Positions 17,672 through 26,343 of a stretch of 39,237 nt of DNA are shown here, one piece after another. The DNA is from Comamonadaceae bacterium G21597-S1 (GTDB lineage: Bacteria; Pseudomonadota; Gammaproteobacteria; Burkholderiales; Burkholderiaceae_C). How positions within the stretch are numbered: the first letter of the stretch is position 1; each line of letters begins with the position of its first letter. The stretch covers positions 1 to 39,237 of the forward strand of contig JAPWHR010000027.1 of the NCBI GenBank assembly GCA_027214345.1, in the 5' to 3' direction. The notes below the pieces were generated by a model. The model saw nothing but the letters and a program-made list of their open reading frames with translations. It was not told the DNA's origin and made no database searches. The translations under genes and the position numbers were made by a program.

Positions 17672-19390
17672 TCAATCGATGGCGGTACGGAACAAGGACA
17701 GGGTGAGCCGCAATTCATGCGGACTCACCGGCTTCTCGAGCAGCGGCATGTCCGACTCCTTGAGCATCTGCAGCACATCGGCGTCGGACTCGCCGGTCAC
17801 GATGACCAGACCGATGTCGGGGAAGCGGCTACGCAAGGTGTCGGCCACGTCCAGTCCGGTGCGCGTGTCCTCGAGCTTGTAGTCGATGAGAGCGACCTCC
17901 GGCGCGCCGAAGACCTCCAGCACCTCGTCGAGCAATTGCAGGTCGCTGCACACGGCAACGGTACAACCCCACTGGCGCAACAAGGCCCGCGTGGCCTGCA
18001 GCACCGACGGATCGTCATCGACGGCCAGCACCCGCAGCCCACCGACATCGGGCGCGGTGTCGGGGTCTTCCACGATCGGCGCCTCGCCATCGGGTTGCTC
18101 GACACCGATCGGCACATCCAGTTCGATCCGCGCGCCGGTGCGCGATGGCGGATCGGTGAAATCGATCTGCAGCCGGCAGCCCAGGCGCTCGACCAGGCGC
18201 CCCACGATGGACAGGCCCAGGCCCAGGCCCGGCGCTCCGACGCTGTCGCGCGAACGATAGAACTCCTGGAACACGCGGTCGCGTTCGTGCAGCGCGATGC
18301 CCGGCCCGGTGTCGCTGACGACGATGCGGATCGGGTCGCCGGCCGTCACGGAGATCGTGACCGCCCCGTCGCCGCCATGCTTGAGCGCGTTGTCCAGCAG
18401 GTTGCGCAGCACGCGCTCGAGCAGCGCAGGGTCGCTGCGCGCGGTCGCCCGCTCGAGCTGGCATTGCCAGCGCCGGCCGCGCGACATGCACACCGGCCGG
18501 TAGTCGTTTTCCAGGCGTGCCACCAGCAGGTCCACGCGAACGTCGGTGAGCGTGGGCTGCACCGCGCCACTCTCGATGCGCGACAGGTCCAGGATGGCCG
18601 AGAACAACTTGTCCAGCGCACGCACCGACACCAGCAGCGCCTGGCTGGCCTCCCGCGCGTCCTGCGGCTCTAGCGGGCGCGACAACACGCCGCCGAGGTA
18701 GCTGATGGCGTGCAAGGGCTGACGCAGGTCATGGCTGGCGGCCATGATGAACCGGGTCTTGGCATCGTTGGCCATCGACAGCCGGCGTACCAGGTCCGCG
18801 TTCTCGGCACGGATCGCGATGCCCTCGGCGATCCGGCGTGCAAAGTTGCGGCTGAACACGTGCAGCACCAGGCCGTACATGAACAGGGCCGCGATGACGT
18901 ACGTGGCATGCACGCCAGGCGCACGCAGCCAGCCGACGGCCAGGCTGCCGAGCACCACGGCCAGGTAGGCCAGGTACAACCGCGGCCGGGCACCGATCGA
19001 GGCCATGGCCGCGGCGCACCAGCAACAGAAGAACAGCGTCAACAACAGCCGCAGTTCCAGCCCCAAGGTGGGAAAGAACAGCATCGGCAAGGCGCCGAGC
19101 ACCAGCGCCAGCACCACCGAGGACAGGTTGAGCACGTCATTGGCCTGGCGCATGCCGCGCGGCGAATCGATGTGCTCGCCGACCCGGCGCATCAGGCTGT
19201 TGCGCGTCAACAGCGTGGCGCCGCTGGCGACAGCCCAGCCGATCGCGGCCCCGGGCCCGGTTTCGGGCCAGGCCATCAAGGCGATCACCAGGGTGCCGCC
19301 GAGCGCGATGGAGCCGCTGCGTCCGGCCTGCTCCAGCGCGAACGCCAGGGCCTCCTGCTCGACGTGTTCAGTGACCGATTGCGATGCCAC
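17672..19390 (-). CDS. Membrane hybrid sensor histidine kinase with C-terminal receiver
   Basis: This 572-residue kinase has a hydrophobic N-terminal region with about six membrane segments between residues 25 and 180 and little periplasmic sequence, suggesting it senses a membrane or intracellular cue. A HisKA domain with ASHDLRQPLHAIS places the phosphorylated histidine at 220. The ATPase domain shows the N box RNLLDNALKHGG (329-340), DTGPGI (360-365) and GLGLGLSIV (388-396). A receiver domain ends the protein, with DDD at 458-460, phosphoacceptor D503 in LIDYKL and a late LLEKPVS lysine. The SHDLRQPLHA box is typical of hybrid kinases paired with LuxR-type regulators. Its start overlaps the response regulator stop by 23 bases, so they are translationally coupled. 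Confidence 0.92.
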   Translation of the reverse strand: MASQSVTEHVEQEALAFALEQAGRSGSIALGGTLVIALMAWPETGPGAAIGWAVASGATLLTRNSLMRRVGEHIDSPRGMRQANDVLNLSSVVLALVLGALPMLFFPTLGLELRLLLTLFFCCWCAAAMASIGARPRLYLAYLAVVLGSLAVGWLRAPGVHATYVIAALFMYGLVLHVFSRNFARRIAEGIAIRAENADLVRRLSMANDAKTRFIMAASHDLRQPLHAISYLGGVLSRPLEPQDAREASQALLVSVRALDKLFSAILDLSRIESGAVQPTLTDVRVDLLVARLENDYRPVCMSRGRRWQCQLERATARSDPALLERVLRNLLDNALKHGGDGAVTISVTAGDPIRIVVSDTGPGIALHERDRVFQEFYRSRDSVGAPGLGLGLSIVGRLVERLGCRLQIDFTDPPSRTGARIELDVPIGVEQPDGEAPIVEDPDTAPDVGGLRVLAVDDDPSVLQATRALLRQWGCTVAVCSDLQLLDEVLEVFGAPEVALIDYKLEDTRTGLDVADTLRSRFPDIGLVIVTGESDADVLQMLKESDMPLLEKPVSPHELRLTLSLFRTAID

Positions 19391-20021
19391 GCCTACCGGC
19401 CTCCACCACCGCCTGAGCCCGGGAGCTGACGTTGAGCGCCCGGAACACCGCCACCGTGTGGGTCTTGACCGTGCCGCTGGAAATGCCGAGTTCGCGCGCG
19501 ATCTGCTTGGCCGGCATGGCGCGCAACAGGCACAGCAGCACGTCGCGCTGGCGCGCCGACAGGGCCAGCTGCGTCAAGGCCGCGGGTTCGACGTCAGTGG
19601 CGCGACGCAGGTTGGGCGCATGTTCGGGCATCGGCGGGCTGTCGTGGTGGGGCGCGGCCCGGACCGCGGCACGCAAGGCCTCGAACAGCTCGCGTTCGCT
19701 GACCGACTTGGACAGGTAGGTGTTCGCACCCAAGGCCATCGCGCGTTGCATGCTGTCCGGGCTGTCGTCGGCGGACAGCACCATGACCCGCAGATCGGGC
19801 CGCATCTGGCGCACCTGCTGCAGAACGTCCAGGCCCGAGCCGCCCGGCAGCTGCAGATCGAGGGTCAGCAGGTCGAAGTGCGTGCGGCCCTGCAACGCTG
19901 CCAGCAGTTGCTGCGTGGTCCCGGTTTCGGTGACATCGCACAGGCCGGCGGCCTCCTTGGCCAACAAGCGCAATACCGTCCTGATCGGAGGATGGTCATC
20001 ACAAATGAGCAGCCGGAACAT
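19368..20021 (-). CDS. LuxR/NarL-family response regulator
   Basis: This 217-residue two-component regulator has an N-terminal receiver (LICDDHPPIR; phosphoacceptor D55 in LLTLDLQLPG; SADDSPDS switch region; lysine in TYLSKSVSE) and a C-terminal LuxR-type helix-turn-helix (LSARQRDVLLCLL...AKQIARELGISSGTVKTH, about 148-192). The partner is almost certainly the hybrid kinase that starts inside its 3' end. It is the first gene of the minus-strand operon, followed by the kinase and the giant fusion enzyme, which it may control. The start MFRLLICDDH has GGAG 8 bases upstream; a longer upstream reading frame is arginine- and proline-rich and not regulator-like. Confidence 0.92.
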   Translation of the reverse strand: MFRLLICDDHPPIRTVLRLLAKEAAGLCDVTETGTTQQLLAALQGRTHFDLLTLDLQLPGGSGLDVLQQVRQMRPDLRVMVLSADDSPDSMQRAMALGANTYLSKSVSERELFEALRAAVRAAPHHDSPPMPEHAPNLRRATDVEPAALTQLALSARQRDVLLCLLRAMPAKQIARELGISSGTVKTHTVAVFRALNVSSRAQAVVEAGRRGIAIGH

Positions 20022-20291
20022 GGGGTCTCCATCGGGGGTGGTTCGATCGGACCTCGTGATTGTGCCCACGAAACCCGTGCCATGGCCACCCGCCCTGCCG
20101 CCTGGCGTGCAGGTCCGGCGCGGCGGCACGCGGCCGACGCGTCGATTATGGTGTCTGTCGTTGCGCGGCGGCCATCGGACGTTTGGCCGACAGGACGGCC
20201 GGCCGCGGCCCGGGTGGTAGCGCACGACGGGAACGGCCCTGCGCCGCGGTTGCGCCGCAGGGGGCTGCCAGTGGCCCCACGCGCACCGGTA

Positions 20292-21011
20292 TCAGTGCGC
20301 GGCCGCCTCGCCCCACAACTGCTTGAGCCGCGCGTCCCGGCCGCATCCGTTGCGGTAGTAGCTGTAACGCACCGGATTCTTGCGGTAGTAGTCCTGGTGG
20401 TATTCCTCGGCCGGGTAGAACGTGTCGGCCATCACCACTTCGGTGACGATGGGTGCCTGGAAGGGCTTGTTCTTCTCGAGTGCGGCGCGCGAAGCCTGCG
20501 CGATCCGCAGCTGCTCGGCATCCTGCGCATAGATTGCCGTGCGGTACGGCGAGCCGACGTCGCAGAACTGGCGATCCTTCGTCGTCGGGTCGATGGTGCG
20601 CCAGAAATGCTCGACCAACTGCGCATAACCGACCTTGTCCGGATCGAACACGATCTCGACCGCCTCGGCATGGCCGGTCATATGGGACGACACCTCCTGG
20701 TAGCTTGGATTGGCGGTCTTGCCGCCGGTGTAACCCGAGGTGGTCGACAACACGCCGGCCACCTTGTCGAAATCGGCCTCCACGCACCAAAAGCATCCGC
20801 CGGCAAACACCGCCTTCTGCGTCGGTCCGGCGGCGGCCGGCGCGGACGGTGCCGTCGCGGCCGTCCCGTGTGTCGGCTGGGACGGCACGCAGGCCGCCAG
20901 GGCCACGGACGCCCCAATGGCCAGGAACAGCGATCCGAGGCCGCGTCGATGGCGCCCGGAGCGGGCCGGCAATTCGGAGGCCGGCGGAGACAGACGGTTC
21001 GAGAGGCGCAT
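20292..21011 (-). CDS. msrA: Lipoprotein peptide-methionine (S)-S-oxide reductase MsrA
   Basis: This enzyme reduces methionine-S-sulfoxide in proteins. The 239 residues begin with a long basic leader and hydrophobic stretch (GSLFLAIGASVALAAC) with lipobox LAAC, so C41 is the predicted lipidation site. This places it in the cell envelope, unlike the usual cytoplasmic MsrA. The catalytic core starts near 67: FAGGCFWCVEADF with nucleophile C73 and resolving-type C76, then SGYTGGKTANPSYQEV, GHAEAVEIVFDP, YRTAIY and the C-terminal YRNGCGR cysteine. AGGAAG precedes the start. No msrB is adjacent. Electrons would have to come from a periplasmic thiol donor such as a DsbD-type relay; this is inferred. 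It appears monocistronic, 217 bases from the LacI-type gene. Confidence 0.93.
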   Translation of the reverse strand: MRLSNRLSPPASELPARSGRHRRGLGSLFLAIGASVALAACVPSQPTHGTAATAPSAPAAAGPTQKAVFAGGCFWCVEADFDKVAGVLSTTSGYTGGKTANPSYQEVSSHMTGHAEAVEIVFDPDKVGYAQLVEHFWRTIDPTTKDRQFCDVGSPYRTAIYAQDAEQLRIAQASRAALEKNKPFQAPIVTEVVMADTFYPAEEYHQDYYRKNPVRYSYYRNGCGRDARLKQLWGEAAAH

Positions 21012-21228
21012 GGCGACTTCCTTTGCTGGCAGGGTGGCGCCGCAACTGCGGCGGTTGAATCAGGGCTGACCCCTGCTGGGTCGGAACACCCGCCCCCGTT
21101 CTTACCATGGCCGTCGCAGCCGCGTGCACGGCGCGCCACACGACCCTGGCGCCGTCACGCATTCACAGGCGCGCATGCGCAAGCCGCGAAGGCCCCGGAC
21201 AGGTGCGGCGGCGCAGCGGCCGCAGCGG

Positions 21229-22341
21229 TCAACGCCCCGCCATGATCCGGCCGCTTTCCCGGGCCACCATGCGGCACGGCACTTCGATGCATCGCGGCTC
21301 GGCCGCCGCCGCATCGGCTGGTCCGCCGGCGAGCAGTTCGAGCAGCAGTTCGGCAGCGATGCGGCCGATGGCGTAACGATCGGGACGCATCGTCGTCAGC
21401 CCCGGTTGCAGGTGGGCGGCCAGCGCCGCGTCGCCGAAACCGGCGATGGCACAGTCGCGGGGCAACTGCAGCCCCAGCGCGGCCGCATGCAGGATGGCCC
21501 CGGCGGCCATGTCGTCATTCGCGAACACGATGGCCTGCGGCCGTGTCGACACCGACTCGGCCGCGAACCGGCCGATGACCGCCGCGCCGGCCTGAAACGG
21601 CTCGCGCACCTCGGCGGCGACCACGTCCGGCATGAGGCCATGTTCGCGCATCACCCGGCCGTAGCCCAGCGACCGCTGGCGGGCACGAAAATCCTCCGGC
21701 ACGCTGGCTTGCACGAAGCGGATCCGCCGCGCGCCCTGGTCGACGAAATGCTGCGCGAGTTCGGCGCCCACGGCCTCGTGCGAGAAGCCGACCTGATGGA
21801 ACGGACGTTTCTCGCCCAGGTCCCAGGTCTCGACGATCGGAATCGACAACCGGCGCAACAAGGCCTCGGCGGCCGGCGCATGGTCATGCCGTGTCAGGAT
21901 CAACGCACTCGGATGCCAGCCGACCAGGGAGCGAATGGCCCGCTCCTCGCGCGTGCGCACATAGTTGGTATTGGCCAGCAGCAATTGCAGGCCGGAGTCG
22001 TCGAGCACGTCGGTCATGCCCTGCACGGTGTCGGCGAAGGTGGCACTGGCGAAGTTCTGCATCACCGCGCCCACGACCCGGCTGCTGCCCGACGCCAGTC
22101 GACCGGCGACCTGGCTGGGCACGTATCCGGTCTGGCTGACGGCCAGCGCAATACGCTCGCGCAGCGCCGGCGACACCTTGTCCGGCTGATTGAAATACCG
22201 CGAAACCGTGATCGACGAGACACCGGCCCGGGCCGCCACGTCATGGATGGTGTAACCGCCGTGCCGGCGCCGGCGCATGCGCCCGGCCGCAGGCGCGGTT
22301 TCAACCTCGGGCGAAGCTGGCGGTGCGGGCTTGCGAGACAT
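21229..22341 (-). CDS. LacI/GntR-type transcriptional repressor
   Basis: This 370-residue regulator has a LacI-type helix-turn-helix at about residues 30-75 (TIHDVAARAGVSSITVSRYFNQPDKVSPALRERI), including the hinge helix QVAGRLASGSS that inserts into the operator. The C-terminal part is a periplasmic-binding-protein-like effector domain (VGAVMQNFASATFADTVQGM, ANDDMAAGAILHAA, GFGDAALAAHLQPGLTTMRPD). The N-terminal 28 residues are Ala/Pro/Arg-rich and may be optional, since MRRRRHGGYTIHD offers a later start. It is divergent from the tctC-type receptor gene across a 176-base gap that carries a GntR-like operator, so it probably represses the receptor-deacylase-SDR operon and perhaps itself. The inducer is unknown, possibly an N-acyl-amino acid or carboxylate. 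Confidence 0.92.
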   Translation of the reverse strand: MSRKPAPPASPEVETAPAAGRMRRRRHGGYTIHDVAARAGVSSITVSRYFNQPDKVSPALRERIALAVSQTGYVPSQVAGRLASGSSRVVGAVMQNFASATFADTVQGMTDVLDDSGLQLLLANTNYVRTREERAIRSLVGWHPSALILTRHDHAPAAEALLRRLSIPIVETWDLGEKRPFHQVGFSHEAVGAELAQHFVDQGARRIRFVQASVPEDFRARQRSLGYGRVMREHGLMPDVVAAEVREPFQAGAAVIGRFAAESVSTRPQAIVFANDDMAAGAILHAAALGLQLPRDCAIAGFGDAALAAHLQPGLTTMRPDRYAIGRIAAELLLELLAGGPADAAAAEPRCIEVPCRMVARESGRIMAGR

Positions 22342-22369
22342 GGCTCAATGATGGCGCGGGCGGCGGCAA

Positions 22370-22396
22370 TTGACACAAGGCATGGCCCACTATACA
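22370..22396 (+). promoter_or_regulatory. Sigma-70 promoter of the tctC operon
   Basis: A perfect -35 box TTGACA (22370-22375) is followed after 15 bases by TATACA (22391-22396). The alternative -10, TACAGT at 22393-22398, would give the optimal 17-base spacing. The expected start of transcription is near 22403, just before the operator-like palindrome and about 115 bases before the receptor gene's ATG. Confidence 0.6.
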
Positions 22397-22411
22397 GTCG
22401 ACTCCGGCGCG

Positions 22412-22427
22412 GTGGTACCGGTAACAT
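22412..22427. promoter_or_regulatory. Operator for the LacI/GntR-type repressor
   Basis: GTGGTACCGGTAACAT matches the GntR-type operator ATGTTACCGGTAACAT at 14 of 16 positions and is centred on CCGG, as typical of LacI-family sites. It lies immediately downstream of the predicted promoter, where a bound repressor would block RNA polymerase. The divergent LacI-type gene is the natural partner. Confidence 0.65.
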
Positions 22428-22517
22428 TGCTAACACAACGACAACAACAAGCATGACGGACCGGCACTGTCCACGCGCCACATCACCTTTTCCCTGCCCG
22501 ACCCTGGAGACACCTGC

Positions 22518-23507
22518 ATGATTTTTCGCCGACAGCTTCTCGCCGCCATCGCCTGCGCCGCCACCCTGGCTCCCACGCTTCCCGCGTGGGCGCAAGGCAT
22601 CGGCAGCTACCCGGACAAACCGCTGACCCTGATCGTTCCCTACCCGCCCGGAGGCGCCGCGGACCAGTTCATGCGGCCATTCGCCCAGGCGCTCAGCCAG
22701 CGCATCGGCCAGAACGTGATCGTCGACAACCGACCGGGCGCCAATGGCAACATTGGTTCGGTACATGCGGCCAAACAGCTCCCGGCCGACGGCTACACGC
22801 TGCTGCTGGGAACCACCAGCACGCTGGCGATCAATCCGCACCTGTACGCCTCCATGGGTTACGACCCGCTGACCGACCTGCAACCGGTGACGCTGACCCA
22901 CCAGATGCCCAACGTGCTGCTGGTCAACCCGAACACGCCGTACAAGAACGTGGCCGACGTGATCGGCGCGGCCAAGGCCAAGCCGGGTTCGCTGGCGTAT
23001 GGTTCGGCCGGCAACGGCAACACCATGCACCTGGCCGGGGAGCTGTTCCAGGCGCGCAGTGGAGCGCGGCTGATGCATGTGCCCTACAAGGGCGGGGCCC
23101 CGGCACTGAACGACGTGATGGCCGGACAGATCCCGATGATGTTCAACAACCTGCCGGCGGTGGTGCAGGTGCACAAGGCCGGCAAGATCCGGGTGCTGGC
23201 GCTGGCCACGGCCAAGCGCTCGCCGCTGCTGCCCGACGTGCCGACCATGGCCGAGGCCGGGCTGCAGCAGGCCGACTCGGTGGTGTGGAACGGCGTGCTG
23301 ATGCGCAAGGGCACGCCGGCTGCCATCATCGACTACCTGAACAAGGAAATGCGTGCCGTGCTCGAGTCGCCGGCCTTTCGTGCGCCGATCGAGGCCCAGG
23401 GTTTCGACGTGTTGTCGTCGACGCCGAAGGAGTTCGAGGCCGTGCTGCAACGCGACCACACGCTGATGGGCGAGCTGATCAAGCAGAACAACATCAAGAT
23501 CGAATGA
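22518..23507 (+). CDS. Bug/TctC-family periplasmic solute-binding protein
   Basis: This 329-residue extracytoplasmic receptor has a signal peptide (MIFRRQLLAAIACAATL...AWAQ, cleaved near residue 25). The mature part shows the Bug/TctC hallmarks YPDKPLTLIVPYPPGGAADQFMR, VIVDNRPGANGNIGS, YTLLLGTTSTLAINPHLY, a HVPYKGGAPALNDVMAGQ block and LLPDVPTMAEAG. Such proteins bind carboxylates or amino acid derivatives, feeding TctAB transporters or acting as sensors. No tctA or tctB is in this window, so it is an orphan receptor. GGAG lies 8 bases before the ATG. The promoter and operator upstream, and the deacylase and SDR genes downstream, suggest that its ligand is linked to N-acyl-D-amino acids; this is inference. 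Confidence 0.93.
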   Translation: MIFRRQLLAAIACAATLAPTLPAWAQGIGSYPDKPLTLIVPYPPGGAADQFMRPFAQALSQRIGQNVIVDNRPGANGNIGSVHAAKQLPADGYTLLLGTTSTLAINPHLYASMGYDPLTDLQPVTLTHQMPNVLLVNPNTPYKNVADVIGAAKAKPGSLAYGSAGNGNTMHLAGELFQARSGARLMHVPYKGGAPALNDVMAGQIPMMFNNLPAVVQVHKAGKIRVLALATAKRSPLLPDVPTMAEAGLQQADSVVWNGVLMRKGTPAAIIDYLNKEMRAVLESPAFRAPIEAQGFDVLSSTPKEFEAVLQRDHTLMGELIKQNNIKIE

Positions 23508-23648
23508 GGCTCGCGCGCTAGCGCCATGCCGGGCGCTTGTCAACCGACAGGCACCAGGCGCACCGCGTGACAGCATCGTCGGGCCGCACTAGCATGTGTC
23601 GCATGGCCCGGTCGTGGCAGACTGGCGCCGCAACCACGAGGCTATTGC

Positions 23649-25253
23649 ATGCAGGCAGATGTACTGATCCGAGGTGCGCAGTTGTACGACGGCACCGGCG
23701 CGCCGCCCACGGCCGCCGACCTCGCCATCCGTGACGGCATGATCGTCGGCGTCGGCGACGTGCGGGGCATGCGCGCCGACACCGAGATCGACGCAACGGG
23801 CCAGGTCGTGGCGCCGGGTTTCATCGACATCCATACCCATTCCGACATCAGCCTGCTGCTCGACGGCCGCGGCCAGAGCAAGGTCAGCCAGGGCGTGACC
23901 ACCGAGGTGACCGGCAACTGCGGCTTCTCGCCGTTCCCGATCAACCCGCAACACATGCAGCTGCACCTGGACCTGCTGGCCGGCATCGGCGACGATGCCC
24001 TGCCGCTGAGCTGGACCGACGTGCAGGGTTACCGCCAGGAGGCGGAGCGCCGCGGCATCGCGGTCAACATCGCACCACTGGTCGGCCATGGCGCGTTGCG
24101 CATCGCGGCCATGGGCGTGGACAGCGCGCCGGCCAGCACCGAGCAGATGGCGACCATGCAGTCGCTGCTGGACACCATGCTCGACCAGGGCGCGTTCGGC
24201 ATGACCACCGGGCTGACCTACGTACCCTCGCGTTATGCACCGACCGAGGAGCTTGTTTCCCTGTGCGAAACGCTTGCACGGCGCCAGCGGCTGTATGCGT
24301 CGCATGCACGCGACAAGGACCTGCATGGCGACGATCACCGCTACGGCCCGCTGAACGAGGCCCTGCACCTGGGCCGCACGACGGGTGCGCGCGTGCAATA
24401 TTCGCACGCCGCCATCAACACCCCGTCGGAATGGGGCAGCGCCGGCTTGTGGACCGACCGTTTCGACGCAGCCGTCGCGCAAGGCGTGGACGCCGCCTTC
24501 GACGTCTATCCCTACGACGCGTCGAGTTCGGCACTCACGCAATACCTGCCGGCCTGGGTCCAGGAGGGCGGTGTCGCGGCGATGCGCGAACGCCTGTCCG
24601 ACAAGGCCGTGATGGACCAGGCAGAGGCCGACCTCGCGCAAGGCTGGTCGGCCAACCGCATTCCGTGGTTGTGGGACCGCGTCGTGCTGGCCCGCACCGA
24701 CGGCGTGCTTGGCGCCACGGAAGGCCAGAGCATCGAGGCCGCCGCGGCCCGGGCCGGCATGACACCGGCGCGCCTGACACTCGCGTTGTGCCGAGAAGGC
24801 GGCAACCGCATCATGGTCGTGTTGTTCTACCGCACCGAGGAGGACATGCGCAGCTTTCTGCGCTGCCGCCACTCGGTGATGGGGTCGGACGGCTCGGCGA
24901 TCTGCTTCGATCAGGGCAGCCGGCAACCGCATCCGCGCAACTTCGGTGCCACGGCACGGGTGCTGGGCCGCTTCGTGCGGGAGCTCAAGGACCTGGACAT
25001 GGCCACCGCGATCGCCAAGATGAGCGGCCGCGTGGCCGAACGCCTGCGCATGCACGACCGCGGCACGCTGGCACCCGGCAAGGCTGCCGACGTCGTGGTG
25101 TTCGATCCGCAGGAAGTGCAGGATCGCGCGACCTACCTGGCGCCGTGCCAGCAGGCCGGCGGCGTGTCGCATGTGTTCGTCAATGGTGTGGCGGTCGTCA
25201 CCGACGGACGGCAAACGGCTTCCCGGCCCGGCCGGGTGTTGCGGGCGGCATGA
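23649..25253 (+). CDS. N-acyl-D-amino-acid deacylase (amidohydrolase)
   Basis: This 534-residue zinc amidohydrolase is predicted to release D-amino acids from N-acyl-D-amino acids in the cytoplasm. Features: the N-terminal composite domain (VLIRGAQLYDGTGAPPTAADLAIRDG), GFIDIHTHSD with H62 and H64, GNCGFSP with C91 (the metal-bridging cysteine typical of D-aminoacylases), SHARDKD with a metal histidine, LVGHGALR, and MGSDGSAICF holding the catalytic aspartate. The C-terminal KAADVVVFDP segment closes the barrel's small domain. The start follows CGAGG at fitting distance. Its stop overlaps the next gene's ATG (ATGA). Dihydroorotase-like or other amidohydrolase activity is less likely given the cysteine motif. 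Confidence 0.9.
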   Translation: MQADVLIRGAQLYDGTGAPPTAADLAIRDGMIVGVGDVRGMRADTEIDATGQVVAPGFIDIHTHSDISLLLDGRGQSKVSQGVTTEVTGNCGFSPFPINPQHMQLHLDLLAGIGDDALPLSWTDVQGYRQEAERRGIAVNIAPLVGHGALRIAAMGVDSAPASTEQMATMQSLLDTMLDQGAFGMTTGLTYVPSRYAPTEELVSLCETLARRQRLYASHARDKDLHGDDHRYGPLNEALHLGRTTGARVQYSHAAINTPSEWGSAGLWTDRFDAAVAQGVDAAFDVYPYDASSSALTQYLPAWVQEGGVAAMRERLSDKAVMDQAEADLAQGWSANRIPWLWDRVVLARTDGVLGATEGQSIEAAAARAGMTPARLTLALCREGGNRIMVVLFYRTEEDMRSFLRCRHSVMGSDGSAICFDQGSRQPHPRNFGATARVLGRFVRELKDLDMATAIAKMSGRVAERLRMHDRGTLAPGKAADVVVFDPQEVQDRATYLAPCQQAGGVSHVFVNGVAVVTDGRQTASRPGRVLRAA

Positions 25254-26074
25254 ACATGAACCCGACCCCAGGACCGGCCATGAACAACCCCACCCTGCCC
25301 GACTGGATGTCCCTGCACCAGCAGGTCGCGGTCGTCACCGGCGGCGGCACCCACCTCGGGCTGGCCATGGCCACCGGCCTGGCCGAACTCGGCGCCACCG
25401 TCTACCTGCTCGGGCGACGCGAAGACGTCGTGCGCGACAGCGCGGCCGAACTCGCCGCGCAAGGACTGGTCGCGCACGCGGTCACGGCGGACGCCGCCGA
25501 CGAGACCGCGATGGAGCAGGTCGTGCAGGACATCGTGCGCCGCCACGGGCGGCTCGACGTGATGGTCTGCAATGCCGGCGGCGCACACGGCGTGGACATG
25601 GCGCCGCACATCTCGGTGGCCGATTTCGAGACGACCTTGCGCCTGAACGTGACCACGACGCTGGTGAGCGCGCAAAGCGCGGCGCGGGCCATGACGGCGC
25701 GGCGCAGCGGCGCCATCATCACCGTCGGTTCGCTGCACGCGATGCTGGGCAGCGACCCCCGGCTGTATGCGCCGGGCTACAAGCGCTCGACGCAGTCCTA
25801 CCACGCCGCCAAGGGCGCGGTGCTGAACCTGACGCGGGCGCTGGCCTGCGAACTGGCCCAGCATGACATCACGGTGAACTGCATCAGCCCGGGCCAGATC
25901 CCCAAGCCCACGCTCAACGCATTCACGCGCGAGAACTTCCGCAACATGGTGCCGCTGGGCCGCCTGGGCGAGCCCCGGGACCTCAAGGGCGCGGTCGCGT
26001 TGTTCGCCTCGCCGGCGGGCCGGTGGATCACCGGCCAGAACCTGACCGTCGACGGAGGCTGGACGGCCTGGTGA
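25250..26074 (+). CDS. SDR family oxidoreductase
   Basis: This classical short-chain dehydrogenase/reductase has 274 residues. The cofactor motif is TGGGTHLGLAMA (30-41); the GRRED after the second strand, with basic residues, suggests NADP(H) preference. VCNAGGAHG is the structural Asn motif. The catalytic YHAAK with a serine in TVGSLHAMLGS gives the active site; the Ser-Tyr spacing is longer than usual, with an insert rich in Pro, Tyr and Arg. VDGGWTAW ends the protein, as in gluconate-5-dehydrogenase-like members. I chose the ATG overlapping the deacylase stop; an in-frame ATG at 25280, preceded by AGGA, is a credible alternative that removes 10 residues. The substrate is unknown, perhaps a product of the deacylase route. 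Confidence 0.88.
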   Translation: MNMNPTPGPAMNNPTLPDWMSLHQQVAVVTGGGTHLGLAMATGLAELGATVYLLGRREDVVRDSAAELAAQGLVAHAVTADAADETAMEQVVQDIVRRHGRLDVMVCNAGGAHGVDMAPHISVADFETTLRLNVTTTLVSAQSAARAMTARRSGAIITVGSLHAMLGSDPRLYAPGYKRSTQSYHAAKGAVLNLTRALACELAQHDITVNCISPGQIPKPTLNAFTRENFRNMVPLGRLGEPRDLKGAVALFASPAGRWITGQNLTVDGGWTAW

Positions 26075-26095
26075 CAGGCCGGCCCCCAGACCACA

Positions 26096-26296
26096 TCAGC
26101 CGATGCGGGCCAGTTCGCCGCCAGGCAGCAGGCTGCGCCCGCCGCGGGGCCACTCGACCCAGACGCCGAACTCGGTCTGGCCAACGACATAACCGTCGGT
26201 GCGCTGGATGGATCCTCCGCGCACGTGGTTGACACGGGCGCCGGATTCGAATTGCGGCTGCGCGAACAGGGACTTGAGGAAAAGCAGGATGCTCAT
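26096..26296 (-). CDS. Small unknown protein
   Basis: This 66-residue protein is not one I recognise. It has a short hydrophobic N-terminus (MSILLFLKSLFAQ) followed by a beta-rich, SH3-like sequence with glycines and aromatic residues (FESGARVNHVRGGSIQRTDGYV, then TEFGVWVEWPRGG). It ends 22 bases from the stop of the SDR gene on the other strand, so the two converge. It lies 47 bases downstream of the DUF3563-like gene and may be cotranscribed with it. No strong ribosome binding site is visible. Coding is supported by the sensible composition and position, not by recognised homology. Confidence 0.55.
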   Translation of the reverse strand: MSILLFLKSLFAQPQFESGARVNHVRGGSIQRTDGYVVGQTEFGVWVEWPRGGRSLLPGGELARIG

Positions 26297-26343
26297 GATG
26301 ATGGGTGGGTTGGAAACGGAGAAAAGACGCGGGGGAAACGGGA

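Noticed and set aside
20237-20262. CCCTGCG...CGCAGGG hairpin downstream of msrA.
   Set aside because: The stem is seven base pairs with a large loop and no T tract; too weak to call a terminator in DNA this GC-rich.
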